A stretch of 64,000 nt of DNA, taken from positions 62,001-126,000 of the forward strand of contig BCJC01000003.1 in the NCBI GenBank assembly GCA_001600175.1, given 5' to 3'. This document shows positions 34,460 through 43,660 of this stretch, piece after piece. This DNA is from Erythrobasidium yunnanense. Taxonomy: Eukaryota; Basidiomycota; Cystobasidiomycetes; Erythrobasidiales; Erythrobasidiaceae. Every line of letters starts with the position of its first letter. The stretch's first letter is position 1. The notes under the pieces were generated by a model, which did no database searches, was not told the origin of the DNA, and saw only the letters and a list, made by a program, of their open reading frames with translations. The position numbers were made by a program, and so were the translations under genes.

Positions 34460-34991
34460 TTATGCCTCGGCGAGTTCTCGAAGACGTCTCATCGTGCTGT
34501 AAGGCGCATATGTCCGTTAGCGTAGTTCCTCCATGTACCTCCGTATGTAGTAGCCCACCTTCTGACGGTTGCGGCAGCGGTCGTAGATACGGTCCATGCA
34601 CCTCCAGCTACTGTCTTCCTGCATGCCTTGCAATGCCAGATTCCTACTGCCGTTCTCTTTACTGAGTCCTTTCCGCAGAATGTGCATGTGTATCGAGCGT
34701 GCTGTGTACAGATCCTGCCATATTAGCCAGAGATTCGGCTGACTCTTTCGACGGGGTTCGCAGCTTGCCTGAGAGATCAACATCTTCTTGGACTCTTTAC
34801 GCAGAGAGGCACCATAACGGGTACCGTATTGACCAGTGATACCGGCTTTCTTGCTGTTTTACGTCGATACGTCGTAGGGCGAGTAGGTCGAGTTCGAGAT
34901 TGCCAGGAAAGGAGCGGGAAAACAGAGGGAGCGTCTAAGCAGACGTTCTCTGTATGCTACGTTGCATCAACACCTACGTTCTCTTGGTCAT
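34460..34991 (-). CDS. RPL43: Cytosolic ribosomal protein eL43 (L43/L37A)
   Basis: Four exons (34978-34991, 34769-34853, 34559-34701, 34460-34496) encode 92 residues, the standard eL43 length. The whole protein is conserved: [20 protein letters not shown], then [57 protein letters not shown] and [15 protein letters not shown]. The zinc ribbon is Cys-x2-Cys...Cys-x2-Cys. Intron 1 is 124 nt. Intron 2 (34702-34768) starts with GCAAGC after CAG, a GC-AG intron, and is needed to restore the invariant SQHARYTC. The mRNA starts coding with a 14-nt exon, a layout common in ribosomal protein genes. Confidence 0.95.
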
Positions 34992-35363
34992 CTTGTCGTG
35001 ATTTGCAGTCGAAGAGTTGGCGGGGTCTAGAAACGAGCTTCCCTCGAGAACTTCCGCCGAGCTTTTGGGAAAAATTGGAGGGCAAGGGGAAATTTGGCCA
35101 ACTCGCTCTTGCAAAAGGAGCACTTGACTAGCAAGGAAGATGTTCAAGGTCTGCACAGTCTCTTGCAGATGTCTGCATTTCTACCCGGCCTTTCCTACGA
35201 CTCTGAAAAGCCCTGCCCCGAAAGAGCCACTCGAGACTAGAAGGCCTTGCCATTCCACCCTCAACGCGAAAACCAGCTGCTATGTGCCCATATCTACCAT
35301 GAACCACATCTCTCATACGGCTTCCTGGCACAGGCGCCATGCTTGTTCTGCATCCATCTTGAA

Positions 35364-35578
35364 TCAGGCCTGAAAAGCTATCGACTCTTTCTGCGGCGTC
35401 CTTGTCTTGGGAGAGTCTACATACCAGCTACTCGTATGACTTTGATGCAATATCGTCCCTCACCTTCCTTGCGCTTTGCTCGCCAGACATTGCGCCGCAA
35501 TTGTCCTGTGATCTGCTTTTTGCGGAAGGGAGAGCATCTTTTGCAAATAGCATCAAGTAAAGTGCAAGTGGTGGGCAT
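35364..35578 (-). CDS. Small basic protein, 55 residues
   Basis: Two exons (35464-35578, 35364-35416) are joined across a 47-nt GTGAGG...GTAG intron. The product begins MPTTCTLLDAICKRCSPFRK, contains a basic run (LRRNVWRAKRKEDSPK) and ends KESIAFQA. A Cys-x2-Cys pair is present. The opposite strand carries a 113-codon frame that could compete, but it has no ATG in a spliceable context that I favour. The family is not recognised. Confidence 0.4.
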
Positions 35579-35761
35579 GGCGTTTTAGTGAGAGATTGAG
35601 GAAATCGTAGACTGAAGCAGCTTCATTGCATGGAGTAGAAAGCGAATCTCCAAGACAGGGGATGTATCACAGGCAGCCGACCTGTGCCATCGCATTGCGA
35701 AATGTCTTGAATGTGTCAGACCGCCTCGCTACGTCTGCCAGCGGTTGGCACTACCTCGGAA

Positions 35762-36655
35762 CTACTGATTGCCCGTCTTCACTATGATCTCAGTATTCAA
35801 ACATAGAAACCACGCATCCTCATCTGCACTCCAGCTTTTCCATGCCTCAACGATCTCCGCTAACAAGTCTTTACTAGCATAGCCTTTCTCGAGTGCCGTC
35901 TGATGTAGACCACTTTCGGGATTTCCTGTTCTCTCTGCCCATAGTTTCCCACATGTCTCGCGCTCTTTCTGAGCATCTGGCCCACCTCCTCCATAAGTCA
36001 TTGCTCCAGGCTTATGCAGTATAACATCTTTGCTTGCAAAGCCAGCCTGGCGAAGTAGAGCGTGCAGTTTCCGCCCGCATTCAGGGTCGCCGCCGTTCGC
36101 TCGTTGCACAGAACAGTAGATGCGATGCCAGTCATCGTTGATGAGTTTGTTGTATGGGTGAATGGTAGGATTGCCCATGTCGCCTTCTCTGAACGAGACT
36201 ATGCCGCCTTCAGGCTTGACGAGCCTCTTCATCTCCTTGAGTATTTTCAAGGGCTCTTTGACATGTTGAATGACTTGATGTGCATGCACGACATCGAAGC
36301 TCCCATCTTCAAACTCGTCTAGCCGCTCCAGAGCGTTGCCGACCCGGAACTCGACATTGCTTTCCAATGCTTGCTCTTTGGCTTTTGTACGAGCTTGCTC
36401 TATGACTGCAGAGGAAGCATCTACTCCGATAACTTTGCCTGCTGAGCCGATGAACGGTGCAAGAGAAAGGGTGATCGTGCCCGGCCCGCATCCAATGTCG
36501 AGTATGCGCTGACCGCTGGATAGGTAGGGAATGAGGTGAGAAGCAGAGTTGTGAACATTGCGAGCGGCGTGTGCTGCAACGACGGATGGATGATGGCCTT
36601 GCGAGTATGCTGACAGGCCAGCCTCTGTTTGAGGCTGTTTCGAAGAGCCGGACAT
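35762..36655 (-). CDS. SAM-dependent class I methyltransferase
   Basis: Single exon, 297 residues. Motif I is RILDIGCGPGTITLSLA (about 50-66), followed by the acidic ribose-binding VIGVDASSAVIEQAR and motif IV FDVVHAHQVIQHVKEP, with KRLVKPEGGIVSFREGD as post-motif. This is the UbiE/Methyltransf_11-type arrangement. Related fungal enzymes methylate small metabolites. The acceptor cannot be read from sequence. No presequence or membrane segment is visible, so it is probably cytosolic. Confidence 0.85.
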   Translation of the reverse strand: MSGSSKQPQTEAGLSAYSQGHHPSVVAAHAARNVHNSASHLIPYLSSGQRILDIGCGPGTITLSLAPFIGSAGKVIGVDASSAVIEQARTKAKEQALESNVEFRVGNALERLDEFEDGSFDVVHAHQVIQHVKEPLKILKEMKRLVKPEGGIVSFREGDMGNPTIHPYNKLINDDWHRIYCSVQRANGGDPECGRKLHALLRQAGFASKDVILHKPGAMTYGGGGPDAQKERETCGKLWAERTGNPESGLHQTALEKGYASKDLLAEIVEAWKSWSADEDAWFLCLNTEIIVKTGNQ

Positions 36656-37193
36656 CGTGAAGCAGAGCTAGCGAGGTCGCTACAATGCTGATCTCGTAGG
36701 AAAGCAGCAGCTGTGATAGATTGGTGCGGGAGGAAACGAGGGATGACAAATCCTATGATGTATTTTCGTACTCCAAGCTGTTGCTCCTAAGTCTGCCCTT
36801 TCTTCTGAGTATGATTCATACTCATTGTCAGATGGTTGGGATGTACAAGAGAATGTAAGAGATCCTTTGTAGCCAAGGTAACTTACCCACAATTCCGAGC
36901 TGTCACTCAGGCACGCCCTCAAGGCACGCGTCACGCTCCGATCGCGTGCATTCCTCGCTCTCTCTCCTGTTTCTGCAGAGGCTTTTGTCTGGCTTTGACC
37001 CTTCTTCCTGCGCATACTCCCCTTACTCCAATTCATTCAATCTCACACAAGAAAGCTGCCTGGTCGCACGCTCCCTTCCTCCTCTCACCTCAACTCTACA
37101 CACACCTCACCGCAAGCCCAGCGGTCAACACAGTCTTTACTCGACCAACATCTACCGTACAGCCTGCTCACGTATTACCAACATCAGCAAGAA
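36656..37193. other. Divergent intergenic region
   Basis: Promoter space shared by the methyltransferase (minus) and the secreted cysteine-rich protein (plus). The plus-side half is rich in CT tracts, a usual basidiomycete core-promoter feature. No TATA box is obvious. Confidence 0.4.
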
Positions 37194-38174
37194 ATGCTCT
37201 CTCTATCTTTCGTCACTGCTCTCGCTCTGGCTGCTGGACAGCTAGCAAACGCCCTCGTACAGACTGGCGGATCATGCACAATGAACGGCGCGCTCGCTCA
37301 GTGAGCATGAAGTCCCATCGATAATTGAGTACTATGCTCAAGCTTGTCAATGTGTGTAGATGCATGGGCTATGATGCCAGCAAGGGCTGCAACTACGCTG
37401 CCTACGATGCATGCGCGTCCAAAGGCAGTCTGCGTGCTCAGGGTAAGGATATCGAGGAGGTCAGCCTCAGGCTCGAGAATGCTGATTGGCTTGCTATGCA
37501 GCCCAATGCTACTGCGATTTCTTCCAACTTCAAGCCGATTGCTGGGGACAAGGTGTCTGCTGCACCGGTGAGTCAGCCTCATTAGAACGATCCAAGAGCA
37601 TCCCGCTGATAAGATGTCAACAGAATGGCCTGCTCATGCCGCTGTTGCCGCCGATGTCTGCCGTTATGCCCAAGGGTGCGGACTGAAGAGCTCCATCCTG
37701 AAGTCCAAGGTCGCCGATGCGTACGCGGTCGTAATGCAGACGTAAGTCATATATCAGATGTATCATATTGCATTAGCTGAGCTGTCTCCTCTACAGGTGT
37801 AATAATGAGTAAGTGTAGCCATGAGGCTTTGTCAGGCAGCGTCCTGATGATGTTCTCAGCTGCGGTACCGATATTCCCTGTGTCTCGTCCGAGCCAGCGC
37901 CAAAGAATGGTCAGGACGCTAACGGAAACTGCCAAGCGCGTTCCTACTGGGACAATGGTATGTCTGGCGCCTCTGCACATAGGTTCGTCATCCACTGACA
38001 TCACGTCCGCTATTGTCTTCAGGTAACTGCTCGGTAAGCGACGCCGTCTTTGGCCTGAGTGCTGGAAATGAGGCTGACTTGCTGTGATAGCGACACATGT
38101 GCGCCAGCTACGACAAGCGGGGCCTCGGAGCGGTCTCAGAAATCCGCCGATCAGTACATCAGATGTCTATATAA
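37194..38174 (+). CDS. Secreted cysteine-rich protein with microexons
   Basis: Seven exons are proposed: 37194-37300, 37360-37567, 37614-37741, 37797-37808 (12 nt), 37860-37957, 38023-38033 (11 nt) and 38091-38174, about 215 residues. The signal peptide is MLSLSFVTALALAAGQLANA. The mature part has many cysteines (SCTMNGALAQCMGYDASKGC, AADVCRYAQGCGL, TCNNDCGTDIPC, NGNCSRHMCASYDK). Exon 3 begins at GATAAG rather than the next AG, because only that keeps the EWPAHAAVAADVC frame. The 12-nt exon can be skipped without frame change. The C-terminus depends on the last junction. No family is recognised; a secreted effector-like role is inference. Confidence 0.62.
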
Positions 38175-38496
38175 GCTGTCAAAAAGGAATGACGAGCTGG
38201 ATCTCGATTAAATCGAGGCTTGATGCCTCGACGGGCATGATACGAACGCAATGGCGAGAAACGCAGAGGCAGGACCTTGCGAGTGCATAGTGAAACGAGT
38301 AGTATATCAGTAAATAGCCCGGTCGAAACGTTGTGCATCGAAATGCCAGCAGTATCGAGCAATGCGATTGACGGGAAACAGTAATGCGAGCACATGGCTA
38401 CGCTACCGTTGACTTATGAAGCACTGGATCATGCTGGCGACATGCATTTACTGTCGTTGTAACTGCGAAGGGTCAGCTCTCCTTCATCCAACTTGA
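38175..38496. other. Intergenic region
   Basis: Spacer between the secreted protein and the arrestin-like gene. It should contain the latter's promoter. Nothing else is supported. Confidence 0.35.
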
Positions 38497-40227
38497 ATGG
38501 ATCCGCCCGGATATGCCAGCAGGACAGATGGCGATGGCGATAGCGATTCTCCAGCATGGCCCGTCTTGCTCAACTTGATACCACAGCCTGGCGAAGTCTC
38601 GTTTCAGCATGGCTATCTCGGGATCTCGAGCACTTCGTGGATCAGAGGTGTCTTGCAGCTCAAGTTCCCGGACAGCTCGTACAGATCATCAGTCAATAAG
38701 GTGGACGTCCAGTTGCTGGGCGTTGAGCGTATCAAGGATGCAGGCGAAGGTCCCAGTAAAAGCCGAAGGGAAAGTGACAATACGGTCGAGTTGATACGAG
38801 AAAGCAAGACACTCTGGGAAAGGAACAATGATGTTGGGGCAAGTGATGGATCAAGTAGCAGCTCTGGACTAACTGGCAACATCGACTTCGAGTTTAGATT
38901 GACCGATGACCTACCTCATTGCTGTCACATCGGAAGCGGCTCGCTCGAATACACTCTGACTGCTCGCATATACGGCAGCAAGACCTACAGCTGTTCTACT
39001 CCCATCCACCTCTCCCGTACTTCCAGACCGCCCCCGTCAAACAAAGGCAGTGCTTCCTCTTCCTCTTCGTCTTCTAAAGTTCCTTTGTCTGCATCTCTGC
39101 CACCTGAGGTGTACATCTCACAGCATCCAACAGAGATGGCTGTGTTCTTTCCTCATGGAAGAACCCACTTTCGCAGAAGCGAGTCTATCGAGCTGCGCGT
39201 CAGGATACCGCCTCCGGACGTATTACTTGTGCAAGAGAAAGGCTTGAAATTGCGTAGCGTCAGCGCAGAGCTTATTCGTACTATATCTATACGCGAAAGC
39301 GATGTTTCTGAAGAGAAGGAGATTTCAGCGATGCTCGACACTCCGGCCCTTACAACGCTGATATCGCATACTGGCAAAGCAGCCGCTTTCTCTCCTCTCC
39401 GGAGTGTCTTTCTCAATATGTGGCTACAACCAGTCCCGCAAGAGTCCTGCGAATGCATTACGCAATCGACTATCTTTCAGGAAATTAGCTTTTCTATAAA
39501 GGTCACTGCCAATGTGATGGGACGAGATGGAGATCGAGAAGATATCACAATCTTGGACAGAATCGTCGATATAGTGCCCGACTATCCGCCCGCCTCGACC
39601 AAAGACCTGGATCTCCCGGAACTGGACCCCGTGCCGTCTTCTTCACTCGGCCTTTACAAGCCAGCGGCTTCGCATGCTGTCTCATCAGCGACGAATATAG
39701 ATTCTTCGCTTCTGCGCGCCTTCGAAGAAGAGGAGGAATACGATGGGTACGAGCAGCTTTCTGAAGGGCCGGCTACTGAACAAGCGCCGCCGACTATCGA
39801 TGCAGATGAGCCGCCGCCATCGTTGGAGGCAGAGTCAGGTAAGCTAGCACACCTCACGGTGCAGGTGTTGCCAACTGACTTTCATCCAGGCCCACACAAC
39901 GCGAGCGCAAGTAGCTCAAACACGAATAACATCGACAATGGCCATACGCAACACTCTGGCCCTCCTACATCCGACGAAGCGCCTCCATACAGCAGCGAGA
40001 CCATCTCAGCTGCTCAGCTACCCGAGACTGCCGTCGAGACCACCTCCAGCATACCTATTCAGCCACCTTCACACCAAGATCACCATAATGACAGCAGTTC
40101 TGTGCCTCCACCTCCACCCTACGAGCGCGAACGACACGCAGACATACGGGAAGAAGGTTTGGATGAGCAGGACCAGCAGACGCTTCGCGAAATCAGGCAG
40201 GCGATGCAGCACATCCTTACATCGTAG
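38497..40227 (+). CDS. Arrestin-like protein with PY motifs
   Basis: Single exon, 576 residues. The first 380 residues look like an arrestin beta-sandwich pair: EVSFQHGYLGISSTSWIRG, then VDVQLLGVERI, IDFEFRLTDDLPHCCHIGSG, SLEYTLTARIYGSKTYSC and EISFSIKVTANVMG. The C-terminal third is acidic and Pro/Ser-rich, with PY-type motifs (DEAPPYSSE and PPPPPYERE), the usual docking sites for Rsp5/Nedd4 ubiquitin ligase WW domains. The architecture fits an alpha-arrestin (ART/Ldb19-like) adaptor that recruits the ligase to plasma-membrane transporters. The precise orthologue is not assigned. The lack of introns is unusual for this window. Confidence 0.72.
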   Translation: MDPPGYASRTDGDGDSDSPAWPVLLNLIPQPGEVSFQHGYLGISSTSWIRGVLQLKFPDSSYRSSVNKVDVQLLGVERIKDAGEGPSKSRRESDNTVELIRESKTLWERNNDVGASDGSSSSSGLTGNIDFEFRLTDDLPHCCHIGSGSLEYTLTARIYGSKTYSCSTPIHLSRTSRPPPSNKGSASSSSSSSKVPLSASLPPEVYISQHPTEMAVFFPHGRTHFRRSESIELRVRIPPPDVLLVQEKGLKLRSVSAELIRTISIRESDVSEEKEISAMLDTPALTTLISHTGKAAAFSPLRSVFLNMWLQPVPQESCECITQSTIFQEISFSIKVTANVMGRDGDREDITILDRIVDIVPDYPPASTKDLDLPELDPVPSSSLGLYKPAASHAVSSATNIDSSLLRAFEEEEEYDGYEQLSEGPATEQAPPTIDADEPPPSLEAESGKLAHLTVQVLPTDFHPGPHNASASSSNTNNIDNGHTQHSGPPTSDEAPPYSSETISAAQLPETAVETTSSIPIQPPSHQDHHNDSSSVPPPPPYERERHADIREEGLDEQDQQTLREIRQAMQHILTS

Positions 40228-40418
40228 CAGAATGGTACAATAAGCATGCAAAACTATACTCACATCGTTAGCTGAATCCTTTGTATCGATTAGTGTACTT
40301 ATAGAAGAAATCGGGAAAATTTCCGGGCTCGTACAGAGCAAAGACCTACGCTATAGTTGGATCGCTCAGATGCTACTGGCCTGCGATGCTATCGTTTTGC
40401 CAGGCGAGATTGTAATGC

Positions 40419-41873
40419 ATGCTCGCCAGGGGCAAGCGCTTGAGCCCTTCCGATCACTCCGAGCTCGGACCTCCTGTCAAGAAGCGAGAGGTTGAACCAG
40501 ATACCGCCTCTTTCTCTCTTCTTCCCCAACTGGTGCGTTTACACATTCGACTTGTGCCGCTCGAGTGCTCTGCGGGACCATGCGACCTCGTAAGGCAGCA
40601 AGTGCCAAACTCTGAGTGACACTGACGAGATGTTGCGGCAGAACGAGCAGCCAAAGTTGCAGCTGCAGCTTCTATCGCTGAAACAGCAGCAAACGATCTA
40701 GCCGACGAGCCCGTTCCTAGCAAGAAACCTAGCCGCCGCGACAGCGGGTTCGACGGGGCCTCCTCGCCGACTCCATCTCAGTCATTCTCTCCTCCTCCAG
40801 AACCTGCTCCAGAGTTCGCCATCTATCGCCTTCCTACGGAAATCCTGCTTGACATTATCTCCTATCTTGACGACAGTCCAGTCTCAATCCTCCACCTCCT
40901 TTTTGTCTGCAAAGCTCTTCGTAAGCTCCTTCTTGGCCCATAAGAGGACAACTCGACTCTCGGCTCGCGAGCTATCGAAGCCGAACAAAAAAGGGCCGAA
41001 TTGGCTTGGAAGAGAAGGGTAGCCACGATAAGGGATCCATACAGCAAGTCTATCACATTGAAAGGTCTTCGCAAGTCTAATAAAGTCGATACATGGTACG
41101 GCACCTTCATGTGTACTCTCGGAAGCAGATGCATCAAGTGCTGCGACACAACTGCCGCCAAATTTGGTTCTTTATGGCCGTGGGCGCCGACTTGGGCCGT
41201 CATGTGCAGAGGATGCCAAAACGGAATTTTCAGATGCATTCAAGCCGCTGGAGTCGGTCTGGATGAGGATATTCTAGAGGCGAAAGGAGTACCTTTCAAG
41301 TGGGTCAAGTACGATGGATATGTACGTCACGGCAAGAACTACTACAAAGAATTTCTGGCAATCACCCTTCAGCCTTACGTACAGGAGAAGAGATTGGAAG
41401 AAGCTAGAATGGCTCAAGCAGCTGCAGAGGCCCGTCGGAAGGCAGAGCGAGAAGCGGAGGAAGCAGCAAGGCGAGAGCAGGAAAGGAGGGAGACCATGTT
41501 CTCTCAATTTAAGGGCAATAAGGACCATCTCCGAGATGCCATTACAGCCGTAGAGGAGGACGATGAAACCTATTCATGGAAGCTCCCGAACCTCGTGCGT
41601 ACTCTATTGGCTCAAGATCCATTCACTGCGACCGCTATGAAAGCTGTCGCAAGCTACTATGGCCAGCTCATCGCGAAGGAGGCAGAGATAGAGGCAGAAT
41701 TGGGAGCACAAGGATTGTTCGAAAGGGCCGGCTATCCTAGCCTGGGCGATAAGTACACGGAGAAAGGAAGATTGACTCACCTCGATCATCTTGTGGGTAA
41801 AGGCTCGGTAAAAGACTTCGTTGCTCTGGTGCGTAATTCGCATCGTCAACGACAAATAAGCCAGGAGGTCTGA
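40419..41873 (+). CDS. F-box protein with paired-cysteine region
   Basis: The F-box core is clear (YRLPTEILLDIISYLDDSPV, then SILHLLFVCKAL), implying an adaptor of SCF ubiquitin ligases. Secure exons are about 40642-40920 and 40972-41873. Downstream lies a Cys-rich segment (CTLGSRCIKCC...MCRGCQNG) resembling a zinc-binding fold, then a long Ala/Glu/Arg coiled coil (ARRKAEREAEEAARREQERR) and a C-terminal helical part. The N-terminus is uncertain. The frame from ATG 40419 (LGPPVKKREVEPD) looks real but needs an extra 7-nt exon to keep phase. Alternatively translation starts at ATG 40580 in a 10-nt first exon, giving 396 residues. Confidence 0.7.
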
Positions 41874-42067
41874 TGATACGAGCGGGAGAGACCAGACGAG
41901 GAGAATACGTTCGTGTTAGGTGCTTTAATCTGCAATGCCGGAGACATAGACCATGGGTGCTTGTGCTTCTCGTTTCCGTATGCCCAACTGAAAAGCGCTT
42001 GGATCTCCGACAAGCATTTCCAACATGTCCTTACTCATCGCACTTTGTCCTTCTTGGGATACCTGCA

Positions 42068-43491
42068 ATGTTTCGTCTAACCTCGAACAGTCTGCTTCCT
42101 ATGACCGCCTGGCTTCGACCTGCGATAGGGATTCGCTTGGCCTCGTCTCAGAGAGCTAAGAAGAAGTTCAAGAAACGCCGCTTCTCACCACTCCCAGAAC
42201 CTCCAATACTCACGCGAGATGTCGTGGGAAATAACCCAGCTGCTGCTATGAGACTGCTCGAAATCAATCCCGAATGGGCGCGTGAGCCTTTGGTCCGTGA
42301 AAGCGTACCTTACGTATCAGCAGCAGTATCGCATCTTATTACGCGCCTCTGCAGACCTATCTAAACAAATACATAATAGCGAGCGGAGGCAAGGCCATTC
42401 CACGGCCCTCGAGAGTTCGTACTAACAGAGACGACTTGGATCAATTCGATAACTGACAATAACACCTCTTCGAATGACCCTCTAGAAGAAGAAGAAGCTC
42501 ATGGTGAAGGGCTCCGTCCGGCGGCACGCGTACAACGATGAACAAGGCCTTGGTAGGCGTAGTCAATTCCGGTATGTTCGCCCGCCGCCAATCCAATCCT
42601 TTCTGATAACCGCTGTTCACACTCGTCAGTGTTGACTTGGGTGTAGATCCCAAGCACAAGGTAGAAGGCGTGGGACATGCCATCAATTTTGATCAGGCTC
42701 TGAAAGCCGCGTGCATACATGCTATGCTACGATTGGTGGAGAGAGACCTCATTGGAAAGGATGGACTTCCGAAAGCACAGCCCGCGAGCGTACACGTGGC
42801 CATCGCACATACCCTCAGTACGGGTCCAGCTGCTCCAGCAGCCGTAGACGATGACGATGGAGACGAGCCAGACGACTTCCTACGAAGAGTCGCTATAATG
42901 GACGAGGATGATCCTTACTACCACTTCCCGTTTGCCATCGGTATGTATGATGACGGACGCACTTCTGTGGAATGGCCATGGGCTGGTCCTGACCCTTACG
43001 ACGAACGTCTTGCCCTCGACGATTTTGGAGACACCGACACGCATAGGGTATCAACTCGGTCCGCAAGTCAGGTGTCAGATGAAGCGAGCTTACAGGTCTC
43101 CGTGAGCGCTGCCGATACCGCCCATGGATTCCTACGCTTCTATAGCTCGTTGACCGGCAAGATGCTCTCAAAGCCGAAGGTAACCAACATGGGACTCAGT
43201 CATGTGTGCTACAATAAGGTGGTCGTCAAGATGGACAAGAAAGCTCTAGGCACCGGAATCGCCAGAACCAAGCGAGAAGCATTGCGAAAAGCTTACGTGA
43301 AGGCGTGGCACCGCATCACGATTGAGGAGCCAGCGATCGCGGAGCAATACAAAGCTAAAGTGGGCGAGACGATGTGGAGAGCCGTGGAAGAGGAAAGCAG
43401 GAAGCTGTGTGAGCCTAGTACATTGGCCAGAGAGCCAGCTCCGCTTGCGGGTGACGGGAGTCCAACTGTAGGCATAGAAGCGGGATTGTGA
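42068..43491 (+). CDS. Helicase-less paralogue of the adjacent DEVH helicase N-terminus
   Basis: Four exons (42068-42304, 42355-42414, 42486-42571, 42630-43491) encode about 414 residues. It begins with a presequence-like segment (MFRLTSNSLLPMTAWLRPAI, then LASSQRAKKKFKKRR). Its body parallels the N-terminal region of the next gene: PLPEPPILTRDVVGNNP, then VDLGVDPKHKVEGVGHAINF, KAACIHAMLRLVERDLIGKD and TGIARTKREALRKAYVKAWH. These blocks have the look of dsRNA-binding-like domains. No helicase motifs follow, and the frame ends at a TGA. It is probably an RNA-binding protein, perhaps mitochondrial, born by partial tandem duplication or split from an ancestral helicase (inference). The exon 2 donor is GTTCGT, a weak site. 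Confidence 0.68.
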
Positions 43492-43660
43492 TCGATGGAG
43501 GATCATGTCAGTGGTTCCCAAGCGGTCTTGCAAGGCAGGAGTCGTGGCAGACCTCCATCAGGAAGTCTGGAGGAGCAGTAGCTTTTCTGGTAGTAAAGCA
43601 TTGTGCAAATCTGTAACATCATGATTCGTGACTAGCAGCGAGGGCGCACTTAGGAGCGCA

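Noticed and set aside
35247-35588. 113-codon plus-strand frame
   Set aside because: It overlaps a spliced minus-strand small gene with good splice signals, and no start or splice partner is convincing.
38409-40227. Possible introns in the arrestin-like gene
   Set aside because: The frame is open throughout and reads continuously as arrestin-like sequence, so no intron is needed.
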